From assembly GCA_964452575.1 (NCBI GenBank), contig CAYVMN010000109.1, positions 1 to 15,797 on the forward strand: 15,797 nucleotides of DNA, given 5' to 3'. Position 1 is the first letter of the stretch, and every line of letters starts with the position of its first letter. The notes beneath the pieces are model-generated. The model searched no databases. It was not told the DNA's origin and saw nothing but the letters and a program-made list of their open reading frames with translations. Shown here piece after piece: positions 5,942 to 14,697 of the stretch. This DNA comes from CAYVMN01 sp964452575. Lineage in GTDB: Bacteria; Desulfobacterota; DSM-4660; Desulfatiglandales; Desulfatiglandaceae. The translations under genes were made by a program, and so were the position numbers.

Positions 5942-7615
5942 TTGCGCAAGACAGCTGGTCACGGTCTGTTGGAGATGTTGATCGCCCATGGGACAGAGTA
6001 TGTCTTTGGCAACCCAGGCACCACCGAACTTCCCATTATGGACGGGCTGCAGGATTTTCCCCAATTGAAGTACATCCTCGCCCTCCAGGAGGGCTCGGCG
6101 GTTGCCATGGCGGACGGTTATGCAAGGGCTAAGGGTAAACCCAGCTTTGTAAACCTCCACGTTGCAGGGGGTTTGGCGAACGGCATTTCCATGCTCTACA
6201 ATGCCTACCGCGGCGGCACGCCTTTGATACTCACAGCAGGCCAAACAGACACCCGCATACTCATCGAGGAGCCGCTCCTATCGGGAGACCTTGTGGGCAT
6301 GTGCCGGCCTTATAGCAAATGGAGCTGGGAGGTGCGTCACGCTGCCGATGTGCCAGTTGCCATACGCCGTGCCTTCCGCATCGCATCCACACCGCCGACC
6401 GGCCCGGTATTTCTCTCTTTCCCGTGGAACGTCCTCGATGAGGAGGCCGAGCTGGATTTGACGCCTGTCTCTGCGGTCTACGCCCGCATCCGCCCGGATG
6501 AACAGGCCCTGGAGAGGGCGGCCCGTATGCTGGCCAGCGGGAAGAATTTGTTGATGATCGTTGGAGACCGCGTGGCCCAGAGCGGGGCGGTCATGGAAGC
6601 CGTGAAGGTGGCCGAGATACTCGGTGCGCGAGTGACTGCGGCGATCTATTCTGAGGTCAATTTTCCCACAGATCATCCCCAATTTTGGGATCTCCTGGAT
6701 CTGCACAGTCCAACGACGGCCGAAACCCTGGGCCAGCACGACGTCATCCTGGCCGTTGGATGCAATATTTTCAGCCGATTTCTCTATCTCCCTCCGTTCC
6801 TAACAGGGAAAAGCAAGGTAATTCATCTGGATGTGAGTTCCCACGAAATCGAGAAAAACCATCCGGTTGAAGTCGGGTTATGGGGGGACATAAAGACGGG
6901 CCTCTCGGCCCTATCCGAGGCTATGGACCAGGTGATGTCCGAATCGCAGCGGGCGGCGGCCAGGATTAGGGCATCCAGTCTGGCCGAGGCAAGGGCCCAG
7001 GATCAGTCCTCCTACCTGGAGGGGGCACGTCAGAGGTGGGACAGCCAACCCATGGATCCCGCCCGCCTTTTTCTTGAAATGAAGGAGGTGCTGCCCAAAA
7101 ACACCATCGTCGTCAGCGAGGCCGTCACCTCCACCCTGCCTCTGTTCAGGGCTATGACGTTCCACGAGCCGGGCAGCTTCTTCAGCCTGAGAGGCGGCGC
7201 CCTCGGATGGGCCGTGGGGGGGGCCTTGGGCATCCAGCTGGCGAGGCCCGATCGTCCGGTGGTTTGCATCGTGGGGGAAGGTTCGGCCATGTATGGCATC
7301 CAGGGCCTCTGGACTGCCGCTTACTACGACCTGCCGGTCACCTATGTCATTTGCAACAACCAAAGCTACCGGATACTAAAGCAGTTTCTGGTCAATTATT
7401 ACTATCCCACCCTTGGACTCGGGGATCGCCAGAGCAATTATATCGGAATGAACTTCTCCAAACATCCACTGGATTGTGCTGGTGTGGCCAAGGGATTTGG
7501 GGTGGAGGGTTTCAGGGTAGAGAGGCCAGATGAATTACGTGTAACCCTGGAGAAGGCCCTGAGCCTCGGCCGGCCTGCGCTGGTGGATGTCCATATCCAT
7601 CCAGGTGATTTTTAG
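5942..7615 (+). CDS. ThDP-dependent 2-oxoacid decarboxylase-like enzyme (benzoylformate decarboxylase type)
   Basis: A 557-aa full-length enzyme of the pyruvate oxidase/decarboxylase superfamily, with N-terminal Pyr, central and C-terminal PP domains. VFGNPGTTELP (21-31) is followed by catalytic Glu50 in LALQEGSA, then NLHVAGGLANG (71-81). His73 aligns with the active-site His of Pseudomonas benzoylformate decarboxylase, whereas acetolactate synthases have a TSGPG-type sequence there. The metal/diphosphate motif is GEGS (445-448) to NN (472-473), with Glu replacing the usual GDG Asp. The start is TTG at 5942 behind AAGGAG; it leaves 20 residues before VFGNPG, close to the known family N-terminus. 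An aromatic or branched 2-oxoacid substrate is possible but not shown. It ends 15 bp before a second ThDP enzyme gene. Confidence 0.88.
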   Translation: MRKTAGHGLLEMLIAHGTEYVFGNPGTTELPIMDGLQDFPQLKYILALQEGSAVAMADGYARAKGKPSFVNLHVAGGLANGISMLYNAYRGGTPLILTAGQTDTRILIEEPLLSGDLVGMCRPYSKWSWEVRHAADVPVAIRRAFRIASTPPTGPVFLSFPWNVLDEEAELDLTPVSAVYARIRPDEQALERAARMLASGKNLLMIVGDRVAQSGAVMEAVKVAEILGARVTAAIYSEVNFPTDHPQFWDLLDLHSPTTAETLGQHDVILAVGCNIFSRFLYLPPFLTGKSKVIHLDVSSHEIEKNHPVEVGLWGDIKTGLSALSEAMDQVMSESQRAAARIRASSLAEARAQDQSSYLEGARQRWDSQPMDPARLFLEMKEVLPKNTIVVSEAVTSTLPLFRAMTFHEPGSFFSLRGGALGWAVGGALGIQLARPDRPVVCIVGEGSAMYGIQGLWTAAYYDLPVTYVICNNQSYRILKQFLVNYYYPTLGLGDRQSNYIGMNFSKHPLDCAGVAKGFGVEGFRVERPDELRVTLEKALSLGRPALVDVHIHPGDF

Positions 7616-7630
7616 AATGGAGGATGTACC

Positions 7631-9349
7631 ATGCAAAAGACCATACCCATTGAGAATACCGCCCAGGGCTACCTGGAGCTCCTGCGAGATCGAGGCGTCA
7701 AATACTTCTTCGGCAATGCCGGTACCGATTTCGCCTCTCTGGTAGATTGTTTTGCCAAGTTTGCCGAGGAAGGGAAACCATACCCGCAACCCATCACCGT
7801 GCCCCATGAATTTCCCGCGGTGAGCATGGCGCATGGCTATTACATGATCAGCGGTGAACCACAGGTGGTCATGGTGCACGTCATCGTGGGTACAGCTAAT
7901 GCCACTGCAGCCATCATGAATGCTGCCCGCGCCCATGTCCCCATTATCTTCAGCGCTGGTCGCACCCCCATCACCGAGTCAGGATTGCCTGGTTCACGGG
8001 ATGTGCAAATTCACTGGGCCCAGGAGTCATTTGACCAGGCAAGCCTGGTCCGAGAATTTGTCAAATGGGATTACGAACTCAGGCATTTTTCCCAACTGGA
8101 GACGGTGGTAGATCGGGCACTGGCCATTGCCATGGCCGAGCCACGCGGGCCGGTATACCTCTCTTTCCCCCGAGAGGTCTTCGCAGAGGCACATTCAGAG
8201 ATAACCATTACCCCAGGGGGAAGACAACAGAGGGGTGGAAGACTCCATCCAGATCCAGGCCAGATATCTGGAGTGGCAGGGCTTATCGCCCAGGCCGAGC
8301 AGCCCCTGATCATCACCTCTGGGGTGGGGAAAGATCCACAGGGCGTTGAGGCACTGGTCGCCTTGGCCGAGTCTTTCGCCATCCCGGTGGTGGTAGGAAT
8401 GAACAACTGGTACATGAATTTTCCAACGAACCACCCCCTTCACCTCGGTTTCGACCCGGCGCCCTATCTGAGGGCGGCCGATGTGGTACTGGTCATTGAC
8501 TCGGATGTCCCCTGGTATCCCTCGGTGGTCACGCCCAAAGACACGGCACAAGTGATCCAGTTGCGCCCGGATCCCATGTACAGTCGCTATCCTTTGCGTG
8601 GCTATCCGGCAGATATTGCAATGGCGGCAGATCCGGCAACCGCTCTCCGCCTGCTCATTGATGAGATGGAGCGATACCGCGCCCAGCAGACGCAAAGGAT
8701 CAACAACCGTTTTGAGGCCCTGAGCAGAGAGCACATGCGCCAGAGGCAGGCCTGGCGCGAGCAGGCCGAGGCGGTCAAGGATGATAAGCCGATCGATCCT
8801 GTCTGGGTCTCCGCCTGCATCGGGAGGGTCAGGGATGCAGAAACGATCATTATAAATGAATACGACCTGATTCCTACCCAGGTGGACCTAGAGATACCCG
8901 GCAGTTTCTTCGGATCATCATCGGCCTCTGGTCTGGGCTGGGGTGTGGGCGCGGCCTTGGGGGCAAAGTTGGCCGCACCGGAGAAGACGGTCATTGCCAC
9001 GGTGGGAGACGGGAGTTATTTTTTCAGTGTTCCCGGTGCCTGCCATTTTGTCTCCCGGGCCTTTAACTTACCGATCCTGGTGGTCATATTCAACAATCAG
9101 TGCTGGAATGCCGTAAGGTGGTCCACCCAGAGGTTGCATCCAAACGGGTGGGCGGTGAAGAACAACCATTTTCCCCTGAGCGAGCTTTCGCCGGCCCCGG
9201 CCTATGAGATGATCTGTGAGGCGAACGGGGGGTACGGAGAACGGGTTGAAGACCCGAAAGAGTTGATTCCGGCCTTACAGCGAGCGCTGCGAGTAATACG
9301 GGAGGAAAAGCGGCAGGCATTGCTCAACGTGATCTGCAAGCACCCCTGA
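7631..9349 (+). CDS. Second ThDP-dependent enzyme of the decarboxylase/acetolactate synthase superfamily
   Basis: A 572-aa full-length paralogue of the preceding ThDP enzyme, though clearly diverged. FFGNAGTDFASLV (26-38) replaces the FGNPGTTE form. The catalytic Glu is Glu60 (VPHEFPAV), and His83 occupies the benzoylformate-decarboxylase-type His position (MVHVIVGTAN). ThDP/Mg binding is GDGS (459-462) to NN (488-489). The Pyr domain also has an insertion rich in Pro/Gly (about 195-210). The start is ATG with GGAGG at 8 nt, and the gene follows the first enzyme after 15 bp, so expression is coupled. Both chains look complete, so they may be two enzymes acting in sequence or a hetero-oligomer. 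Automatic labels such as 'acetolactate synthase' would be unreliable here. Substrate unknown. Confidence 0.87.
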   Translation: MQKTIPIENTAQGYLELLRDRGVKYFFGNAGTDFASLVDCFAKFAEEGKPYPQPITVPHEFPAVSMAHGYYMISGEPQVVMVHVIVGTANATAAIMNAARAHVPIIFSAGRTPITESGLPGSRDVQIHWAQESFDQASLVREFVKWDYELRHFSQLETVVDRALAIAMAEPRGPVYLSFPREVFAEAHSEITITPGGRQQRGGRLHPDPGQISGVAGLIAQAEQPLIITSGVGKDPQGVEALVALAESFAIPVVVGMNNWYMNFPTNHPLHLGFDPAPYLRAADVVLVIDSDVPWYPSVVTPKDTAQVIQLRPDPMYSRYPLRGYPADIAMAADPATALRLLIDEMERYRAQQTQRINNRFEALSREHMRQRQAWREQAEAVKDDKPIDPVWVSACIGRVRDAETIIINEYDLIPTQVDLEIPGSFFGSSSASGLGWGVGAALGAKLAAPEKTVIATVGDGSYFFSVPGACHFVSRAFNLPILVVIFNNQCWNAVRWSTQRLHPNGWAVKNNHFPLSELSPAPAYEMICEANGGYGERVEDPKELIPALQRALRVIREEKRQALLNVICKHP

Positions 9350-9356
9350 GCTTTTT
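9322..9356 (+). terminator. Possible terminator overlapping the ThDP gene stop codon
   Basis: GCTCA (9322-9326) pairs with TGAGC (9347-9351), which contains the stop codon. Inside is GTG/CAC, and five T (9352-9356) follow. The stem is short and interrupted, so this is moderate evidence. No convincing terminator was seen for nifJ in the convergent 285-bp gap. Confidence 0.35.
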
Positions 9357-9634
9357 CCCCACCCATCCTGCGAGGCCCTGGGCAGAAGGGAAATGAAAAG
9401 GCCCCGATTCCCATTCCCCAGGCCGTGTCAACCCAGAGGGTAGCTCTTATGACCCCCTTTCTTGTGATGCCCTTTGAATCGCTGAGCTGGTTTAGCGTAG
9501 GAGATAAAAAAACCCTCTCACGGATTCGCCGCTAAGCCCTTACTCTGGCTCAAGGCGCTGAGAAAAAACTAGGCCAAACATTCATACTAATAGATCCAGC
9601 TAAATTGCCAATATCAAAATTCCTTGACTAAGAA

Positions 9635-12600
9635 TCAATCACTCTCGCCCCCTTGCCCTTGCATCGCCATCCTCTTATAAAGCCCGTAGCGTTCCTTTGC
9701 GTCTTCTTCTGCCTTCTTGAATAGCCTATCTGCGTTCTCTGGAAAGGTCCTTGTCAGGCTTGAATAGCGGATTTCCCCCATCAGGAACTCCTTGAGGTCT
9801 CCCTTCGGATCTTTGGAGTCTAATATGAAGGGGTTTTTCCCCTCTTCCTTGAGTCTGGGATTGTATCGATAAAGCAGCCAATAACCTGCTTCCACGGCGC
9901 GTTTTTCCTCCTCCTGGCTGAGCCCCATATTAATGCCATGATTGATGCAAGGTGCATAGGCAATGATAAGGGAAGGCCCGGGATAATTCTCTGCCTCAGT
10001 AACGGCCTTCATTAGCTGGTTCTTGTTTGCCCCCATGGCCACGGATGCCACATACACATACCCATAAGTCATGGCCATAAGCCCCAAGTCCTTCTTTCGG
10101 GTTCTCTTCCCGCTAGCTGCAAACTTGGCAACAGCGCCCGTGGGTGTCGACTTGGAGGATTGCCCGCCTGTATTGGAATAGACCTCTGTATCCAGCACAA
10201 GGATATTGACGTCATGGGCCATGGCAATGACGTGATCCAGGCCTCCGAAACCGATATCATAGGCCCATCCGTCTCCGCCTATTATCCAGATGGACTTCTT
10301 TGTGAGATAGTCCCTCCTGTTCAAGATCTGCAGGAGCACGGTCTTCAGTTCAGTCTCGGGATTGGCAATCTCGTTTCCAATGAGCTCGGTGATCTTTCGA
10401 CCCAACTCCTTAGATTTTTCTCCGTCATTCATATTGTCAAGCCATCCCTGAAGGGCATCTCCAAGGTCCTTTGAGACACCGCCCTCTAAGGCCTCACGGA
10501 CGAGATCGGCAAGCTTTTCCCGTCTCTGTGTCACGGCCAGCTCCATCCCAAACCCATATTCGGCGTTGTCCTCAAATAGGGAGTTGGCCCAGGCGGGCCC
10601 ATGGCCTTCCTCATTTACTGTGTAAGGGCAGCTCGGTGCCGATCCGCCGTAAATGGAAGAGCATCCTGTGGCATTGGCTATTAACATCCGGTCCCCGAAC
10701 AACTGAGTGACCAGCTTGATGTAAGGTGTCTCACCGCACCCCGCGCACGCACCTGAAAATTCAAAGAGGGGCCTTCGGAACTGGCTTCCCTTTACTGAGG
10801 TTACAGGCAAGAGATCACCCAGGGAGGGCAATTGGGTTGAGAACCGATGATTTGGAACCTGCACCTCGGTCTGCGTGGTCAGGGGCTTCATGGCTAGGGC
10901 CTTCTTCTTGGCGGGACAAACCTGGGCGCAGTTTCCACATCCTGTGCAGTCAAGGGTGCTGACCTGGACCCGAAACTTGAGGTCTTTCAGCTCCTTGCCC
11001 TTGGCGTCGATGGTAAAAAAGTCCTTCGGGGCATTCTCGAGCGACTCCTCCCGTGCGAGTAGAGGACGGATAACGGCATGTGGGCAGACAAAGGCGCACT
11101 GATTGCACTGGATGCAATTCTCCGGAATCCACTCGGGTGTATTGATGGCAATGCCTCTTTTTTCGTACTGAGTAGTCCCTGTGGGAAAGATCCCGTCCGG
11201 GGGCAATGCACCTACAGGTATCTTGTCGCCCTGCTGGGCCAGCATGGGCCTCATCACTTCCTTAACAAACTCAGGTTCTTCTTCTCTGGCGTAAACCTCG
11301 TGACCTGCCGTGGCCCACGGCTCGGGGACTTCGATCTTCTGCAAGGCACCGACCGCCTTGTCCACGGCATCGATATTCATCTGGACCACATCTTCACCCT
11401 TTTTTCCATAGGTCTTCTTGATGGCCTCCTTTACGTATCCAAAGGCCTCTTCCGGGGGGATCACATTGGCTATCTTGAAAAATGCGGCCTGCATTATCAT
11501 GTTGATGCGGCCACCCAGACCCAGTTCGGCCGCGATCTTGACTGCATCAATATTGTAAAATTCTAGACTTTTCTGGGCAATTGTCCGTTTCATATGATCC
11601 GGTAGTTTGGTCTCCATCTCTTCAAGGGTCCAGGGGGAGTTCAAGAGAAAGGATCCCCCGTTCTTGATCCCTTCAAGTAGGTCATACTGGTTGACAAATG
11701 CAGGATTATGACATGCAACGAAGTCAGAGTGTGTGAGCAGATAGGGAGACTGGATCTTGTTTGGAGAAAATCGCAGGTGGGACATGGTGATCCCCCCTGA
11801 CTTCTTGGCGTCGTAGGCAAAATAGGCCTGGGCAAACAGCGGAGTATTTTCGCCGATGATTTTTATGGCATTCTTATTTGCCCCCACCGTGCCGTCTGCC
11901 CCCAATCCCCAGAACTTGCACCTGACAGTCCCCTTTGGAGAGGTCTCCAGTTCTGGACCGAGTTCGAGGGAGGTGTGGGTCACATCATCCCTGATACCCA
12001 CCGTAAAGTGGTTCTTGGGCTCCCTGGAACGGAGGTTGTCAAAGGTCGCCTTGACCATGTTAGGGGTAAAATCTTTGCTCCCCAGGCCGTATCTACCTCC
12101 AACAACCACAAGATCTTCCCCCTCTTCCTCGCGGACAGTACAGACATCCTGGTACAATGGCTCTCCCAGGGACCCTGGGGCCTTGGTCCTGTCAAGCACC
12201 GCTATGGCTCGGGTGGTGGCGGGCAAGGCCCGTAGGAAGTGGGCCTTTGAAAAGGGTAGGTAAAGACGCACCTTTACAAGGCCTACACGTTCTCCCAGGC
12301 CATTGAGGTAATTGACCGTCTCTTCGATAACATCACAGCTGGAGGCCATAGAGACGATGATTCGGTCTGCCTGAGGGTCCCCTACGTAATCAAAGAGGTT
12401 ATATCTTCTGCCCACCAGATCCCCCACCTTTTCCATCTCCTCCTGGACAATGTAAGGCACCTGCTCATAGAATGGATTTGCCCCCTCACGGTTCTGGAAA
12501 AAGATGTCTGGATTTTGGGCCGTACCCCTGAGTTGCGGGTATTCAGGGTTCATGGCCCTTCCCCTGAAATCATCTATAGCCTCCCAGTCAACCAGAGAGG

Positions 12601-13177
12601 CCATATCTTCATAGTCGATCACATGGATCTTCTGTATCTCCATCGAGGTCCTGAACCCGTCGAAAAAATGGAGGAAAGGGAGGCTTGACCGAATACTGGC
12701 AAGATGGGCCACCAGGGCCAGGTCCATCACCTCCTGGACGGAAGCGGATGCAAGGAGAGAAAAACCTGTCTGGCGTACAGCATTGATATCGGAATGGTCT
12801 CCGAAGATCGAAAGGGCATGGGCGGCCACCACGCGGGCAGATACATGAAAGACTCCAGGCATAATCTCTCCTGCTATCTTATACATATTGGGGATCATCA
12901 ATAGCAGGCCCTGGGAAGCAGTGAAGGTGGTCGTCAAGGCCCCAGCGGAAAGGGCACCGTGCACGGCACCTGCTGCTCCTGCCTCCGACTGCATCTCTAC
13001 AACCTTCAGTGTCTGGCCAAATATATTCTTCCGGCCATGGGCTGCCCACTCGTCGCAGTATTCTCCCATGCTGCTGGATGGAGTGATTGGGTAAATGGCG
13101 GCCACATCACTGAGCGCGTATGCCACGTGGGCCGCTGCCTCATTTCCTTCTACTGTCTTCATGTTGGTATTCATCAT
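9635..13177 (-). CDS. nifJ: Pyruvate:ferredoxin (flavodoxin) oxidoreductase, single-chain
   Basis: This 1180-aa protein has the usual length of homodimeric PFOR. It converts pyruvate and CoA to acetyl-CoA and CO2 while reducing ferredoxin, or runs in reverse for CO2 fixation, in the cytoplasm. YPITPSSSMGE (29-39) and EMQSEAGA (61-68) are the N-terminal ThDP-contact motifs. Two 4Fe-4S ferredoxin motifs use Cys688/691/694/698 and Cys744/747/750/754. The proximal cluster ligands are Cys811 and Cys814 (CAGCGE), Cys839 and Cys1077, at the same spacing as in Desulfovibrio africanus PFOR. The ThDP/Mg motif is GGDGWAYDIG (967-976). The start is MetMet behind AAGGAAGG; counting from the second Met reproduces the D. 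africanus residue numbers for Glu64 and Arg114. It is transcribed alone from a promoter with a dyad. No broken domain is seen. Confidence 0.97.
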   Translation of the reverse strand: MMNTNMKTVEGNEAAAHVAYALSDVAAIYPITPSSSMGEYCDEWAAHGRKNIFGQTLKVVEMQSEAGAAGAVHGALSAGALTTTFTASQGLLLMIPNMYKIAGEIMPGVFHVSARVVAAHALSIFGDHSDINAVRQTGFSLLASASVQEVMDLALVAHLASIRSSLPFLHFFDGFRTSMEIQKIHVIDYEDMASLVDWEAIDDFRGRAMNPEYPQLRGTAQNPDIFFQNREGANPFYEQVPYIVQEEMEKVGDLVGRRYNLFDYVGDPQADRIIVSMASSCDVIEETVNYLNGLGERVGLVKVRLYLPFSKAHFLRALPATTRAIAVLDRTKAPGSLGEPLYQDVCTVREEEGEDLVVVGGRYGLGSKDFTPNMVKATFDNLRSREPKNHFTVGIRDDVTHTSLELGPELETSPKGTVRCKFWGLGADGTVGANKNAIKIIGENTPLFAQAYFAYDAKKSGGITMSHLRFSPNKIQSPYLLTHSDFVACHNPAFVNQYDLLEGIKNGGSFLLNSPWTLEEMETKLPDHMKRTIAQKSLEFYNIDAVKIAAELGLGGRINMIMQAAFFKIANVIPPEEAFGYVKEAIKKTYGKKGEDVVQMNIDAVDKAVGALQKIEVPEPWATAGHEVYAREEEPEFVKEVMRPMLAQQGDKIPVGALPPDGIFPTGTTQYEKRGIAINTPEWIPENCIQCNQCAFVCPHAVIRPLLAREESLENAPKDFFTIDAKGKELKDLKFRVQVSTLDCTGCGNCAQVCPAKKKALAMKPLTTQTEVQVPNHRFSTQLPSLGDLLPVTSVKGSQFRRPLFEFSGACAGCGETPYIKLVTQLFGDRMLIANATGCSSIYGGSAPSCPYTVNEEGHGPAWANSLFEDNAEYGFGMELAVTQRREKLADLVREALEGGVSKDLGDALQGWLDNMNDGEKSKELGRKITELIGNEIANPETELKTVLLQILNRRDYLTKKSIWIIGGDGWAYDIGFGGLDHVIAMAHDVNILVLDTEVYSNTGGQSSKSTPTGAVAKFAASGKRTRKKDLGLMAMTYGYVYVASVAMGANKNQLMKAVTEAENYPGPSLIIAYAPCINHGINMGLSQEEEKRAVEAGYWLLYRYNPRLKEEGKNPFILDSKDPKGDLKEFLMGEIRYSSLTRTFPENADRLFKKAEEDAKERYGLYKRMAMQGQGGESD

Positions 13178-13549
13178 GTTCGAACCTTCCTTTCAAATCC
13201 TTGCAATGACTTCAGATTGCGGTTCACAGGCAAGCCCGGTTCTGGGTATATTCCAGCCATTCAGCCCTCAAAGTCAGGCGTTACTCTAAGGTATAGCATT
13301 TAACCTTGTCAAGGCAGTATGGTAAGATCCTTAATACAAGGCCTTGAAATAAAAGAGGATATCCTGAATATCCCATAATGGAAGGAGGGATGTGACACTT
13401 ATGGAAAGGCCGTACTGATAACCTCTGGGGTACAGGAACGTGGAAAAGGGCGATAGCTGTCTTGGCAGGAGGGATTTTGAAATTGGGCGCTTAAGGACGG
13501 ATTGAATCGGTACCTATCGGAATAGGTCTCCGTCAGATCAGAAACCCTG
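13178..13549. other. 372-bp gap between nifJ and lepB
   Basis: The nifJ-proximal part holds its promoter and leader. The lepB-proximal part has a stable-looking stem, ACCTAT-CGGA-ATAGGT (13512-13527), about 25 bp beyond the lepB stop, but no T-tract follows on either strand, so it is not an ordinary intrinsic terminator. No credible small gene was found in between. Confidence 0.5.
13283..13312 (-). promoter_or_regulatory. nifJ promoter with internal dyad
   Basis: Minus strand TTGACA (13312-13307), an 18-nt spacer, then TAGAGT (13288-13283), with perfect -35 and four of six at -10. A dyad AAGGT-N10-ACCTT (13288-13307) fills the spacer, and CCTTG-T-CAAGG (13304-13314) covers the -35. Both are candidate operators. 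Confidence 0.45.
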
Positions 13550-14167
13550 CTATCTGATTATGTCCAGAAATCGCTTCCAATGTGGCCATGACCAGTAAAT
13601 GATAAAGGCCTTTCCCTTCACTGAGTGTATCGGGACAAATCCCCAGAACCTGCTATCATAGCTGTGATTACGATTGTCCCCCATAACGAAGAGGTCTCCC
13701 TCCGGAACAGTGACCGGACCGAAATTGGCCTTTCCAATATAACGACCAGCGCCATTTCCCTCTCTTGAGTAAAAGCCATTTTTGTCTTTATACTCCTCGC
13801 CATTTATAATGATCTTCCGACCAATGATCTTTATGGTGTCACCGGGGAGGCCAATTACGCGCTTAATGAAATCCTTGCTCGTATCTACCGGATAGATAAA
13901 GACAATTACATCATCCCTCTTTGGCTTGCTTATGGGGATTATGGTGTCATTCGTGAACGGTATCTTGATTCCGTAAATAAATTTGTTTACCAAGATGTGG
14001 TCTCCTACGAGGAGCGTGGGCTCCATGGACCCGGAAGGTATCTTAAAGGCCTGGACCACGAAGGTCCGTATAAAAAGCGCAAGCAGTATCGCAATGGCCG
14101 CCGCTTCCGTATATTCACGTAAAACGCCCTTCTTCTTCCCTGTCTTCCTCGAAAACAAAGTACCCAA
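13550..14167 (-). CDS. lepB: Signal peptidase I
   Basis: A 205-aa type I signal peptidase, which removes signal peptides from exported proteins at the outer face of the cytoplasmic membrane. One N-terminal transmembrane helix (about 21-38) is followed by SGSMEPT (45-51) with catalytic Ser47. RDDVIVF (84-90) leads to IKRVIGLPGD (101-110) with the general-base Lys102. The box GDNRNHSYDSR (163-173) closes the active-site core. The length is that of the compact, single-helix form rather than the longer two-helix enterobacterial enzyme. The start is TTG at 14167, five bases after AAGGAGG, with a promoter just upstream. It appears monocistronic within this window. The neighbouring pilus operon may supply substrates, but prepilins use a different peptidase, so no specific link is claimed. 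Confidence 0.96.
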   Translation of the reverse strand: MGTLFSRKTGKKKGVLREYTEAAAIAILLALFIRTFVVQAFKIPSGSMEPTLLVGDHILVNKFIYGIKIPFTNDTIIPISKPKRDDVIVFIYPVDTSKDFIKRVIGLPGDTIKIIGRKIIINGEEYKDKNGFYSREGNGAGRYIGKANFGPVTVPEGDLFVMGDNRNHSYDSRFWGFVPIHSVKGKAFIIYWSWPHWKRFLDIIR

Positions 14168-14195
14168 GAAAACCTCCTTACAGCGATTTGCGGGA

Positions 14196-14224
14196 ATTTA
14201 ATCCTTAGTCTATAGGTTTGTAAA
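14196..14224 (-). promoter_or_regulatory. Candidate lepB promoter
   Basis: Minus strand TTTACA (14224-14219), a 17-nt spacer, then TTAAAT (14201-14196): five of six and four of six matches. Initiation would fall near 14189, about 20 nt before the TTG start. Confidence 0.45.
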
Positions 14225-14526
14225 GAAATTTTTGCCTTTTTGTGAGGACTCAAGATTCAACGGATCAGATTTTCAGTGAACCCTGAACCTTTTAACCCGT
14301 GAATGCCTACAAGAAAGGAAGTAGTTTAGCCCTGTGAAACCGGGGTAATGTGGGCTTTCCTTTTAATGATATCAAAAGAGCAATTCTTGGGGGTGAATCT
14401 GTATCAATGCGTGAAATCTTCCGCTTTTTGAAGAGTAGGTATGCACAACAGGTTGTGGCATGAAGTTCATTCTAATACTATATATACATAAATTATATTA
14501 ACTGTTATTATTTTATAATAAAATGG
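14225..14526. other. Intergenic region upstream of the pilus operon
   Basis: No long gene. It contains a nested stem at 14314-14363 (AAAGGAA with TTCCTTT, and AGCCC with GGGCT inside), a palindrome CACAAC-AG-GTTGTG at 14444-14457, and a very AT-rich block (about 14468-14524) just before the riboswitch promoter that could act as an UP-element or bend. Confidence 0.45.
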
Positions 14527-14555
14527 TTGACAAAAAGATGGATCTGTAGTTTAAT
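14527..14555 (+). promoter_or_regulatory. Promoter of the riboswitch-controlled pilus operon
   Basis: TTGACA (14527-14532), 17 nt, then TTTAAT (14550-14555): 11 of 12 consensus bases, in AT-rich flanks. Initiation near 14562 places the riboswitch about 30 nt into the transcript. Confidence 0.65.
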
Positions 14556-14594
14556 AATAAAAAATTTTGCATTCAAAATTGGTTTGTTAACCGA

Positions 14595-14686
14595 GTGCAG
14601 CGAGAAAGGGCAAACCCGCCGAAAGGCGGCGGCGCAAAACCACGGATCTAAAGCTTACAGCCATGATCGCCGGGTTGCCGACTGCG
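14595..14686 (+). promoter_or_regulatory. Cyclic-di-GMP-I (GEMM-I) riboswitch aptamer
   Basis: The conserved GEMM-I elements occur in order: AGGGCAAACC (14607-14616); stem CGCC/GGCG capped by GAAA (14617-14628); GGCGCAAAACC (14631-14641; usual form GACGCAAAGCC); a second stem using GATC (14645-14648) with GATC (14665-14668) and a TAAAGC/GCCATG tetraloop-receptor-like centre; and GCCGGGTTGCCG (14669-14680). P1 is GCAG (14597-14600) with CTGC (14682-14685). By alignment to the Vibrio cholerae Vc2 aptamer, the ligand-contacting position 20 is G14609 and A47 is A14636. G at position 20 favours c-di-GMP over cGAMP. A43 and G50 of Vc2 are changed here, to G and A. Downstream are a terminator, an XRE gene and pilM. 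Confidence 0.9.
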
Positions 14687-14697
14687 GGAGGAGGTCG

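Noticed and set aside
5942..9349. Acetolactate synthase (ilvB/ilvG) for branched-chain amino acid synthesis
   Set aside because: No regulatory subunit or ilvC nearby, and the motif at the key position is the LHxxxG/VHxxxG decarboxylase type, not the acetolactate synthase type.
13512..13527. ACCTAT-CGGA-ATAGGT as the lepB terminator
   Set aside because: No T-tract follows on either strand, so an intrinsic terminator is not supported.
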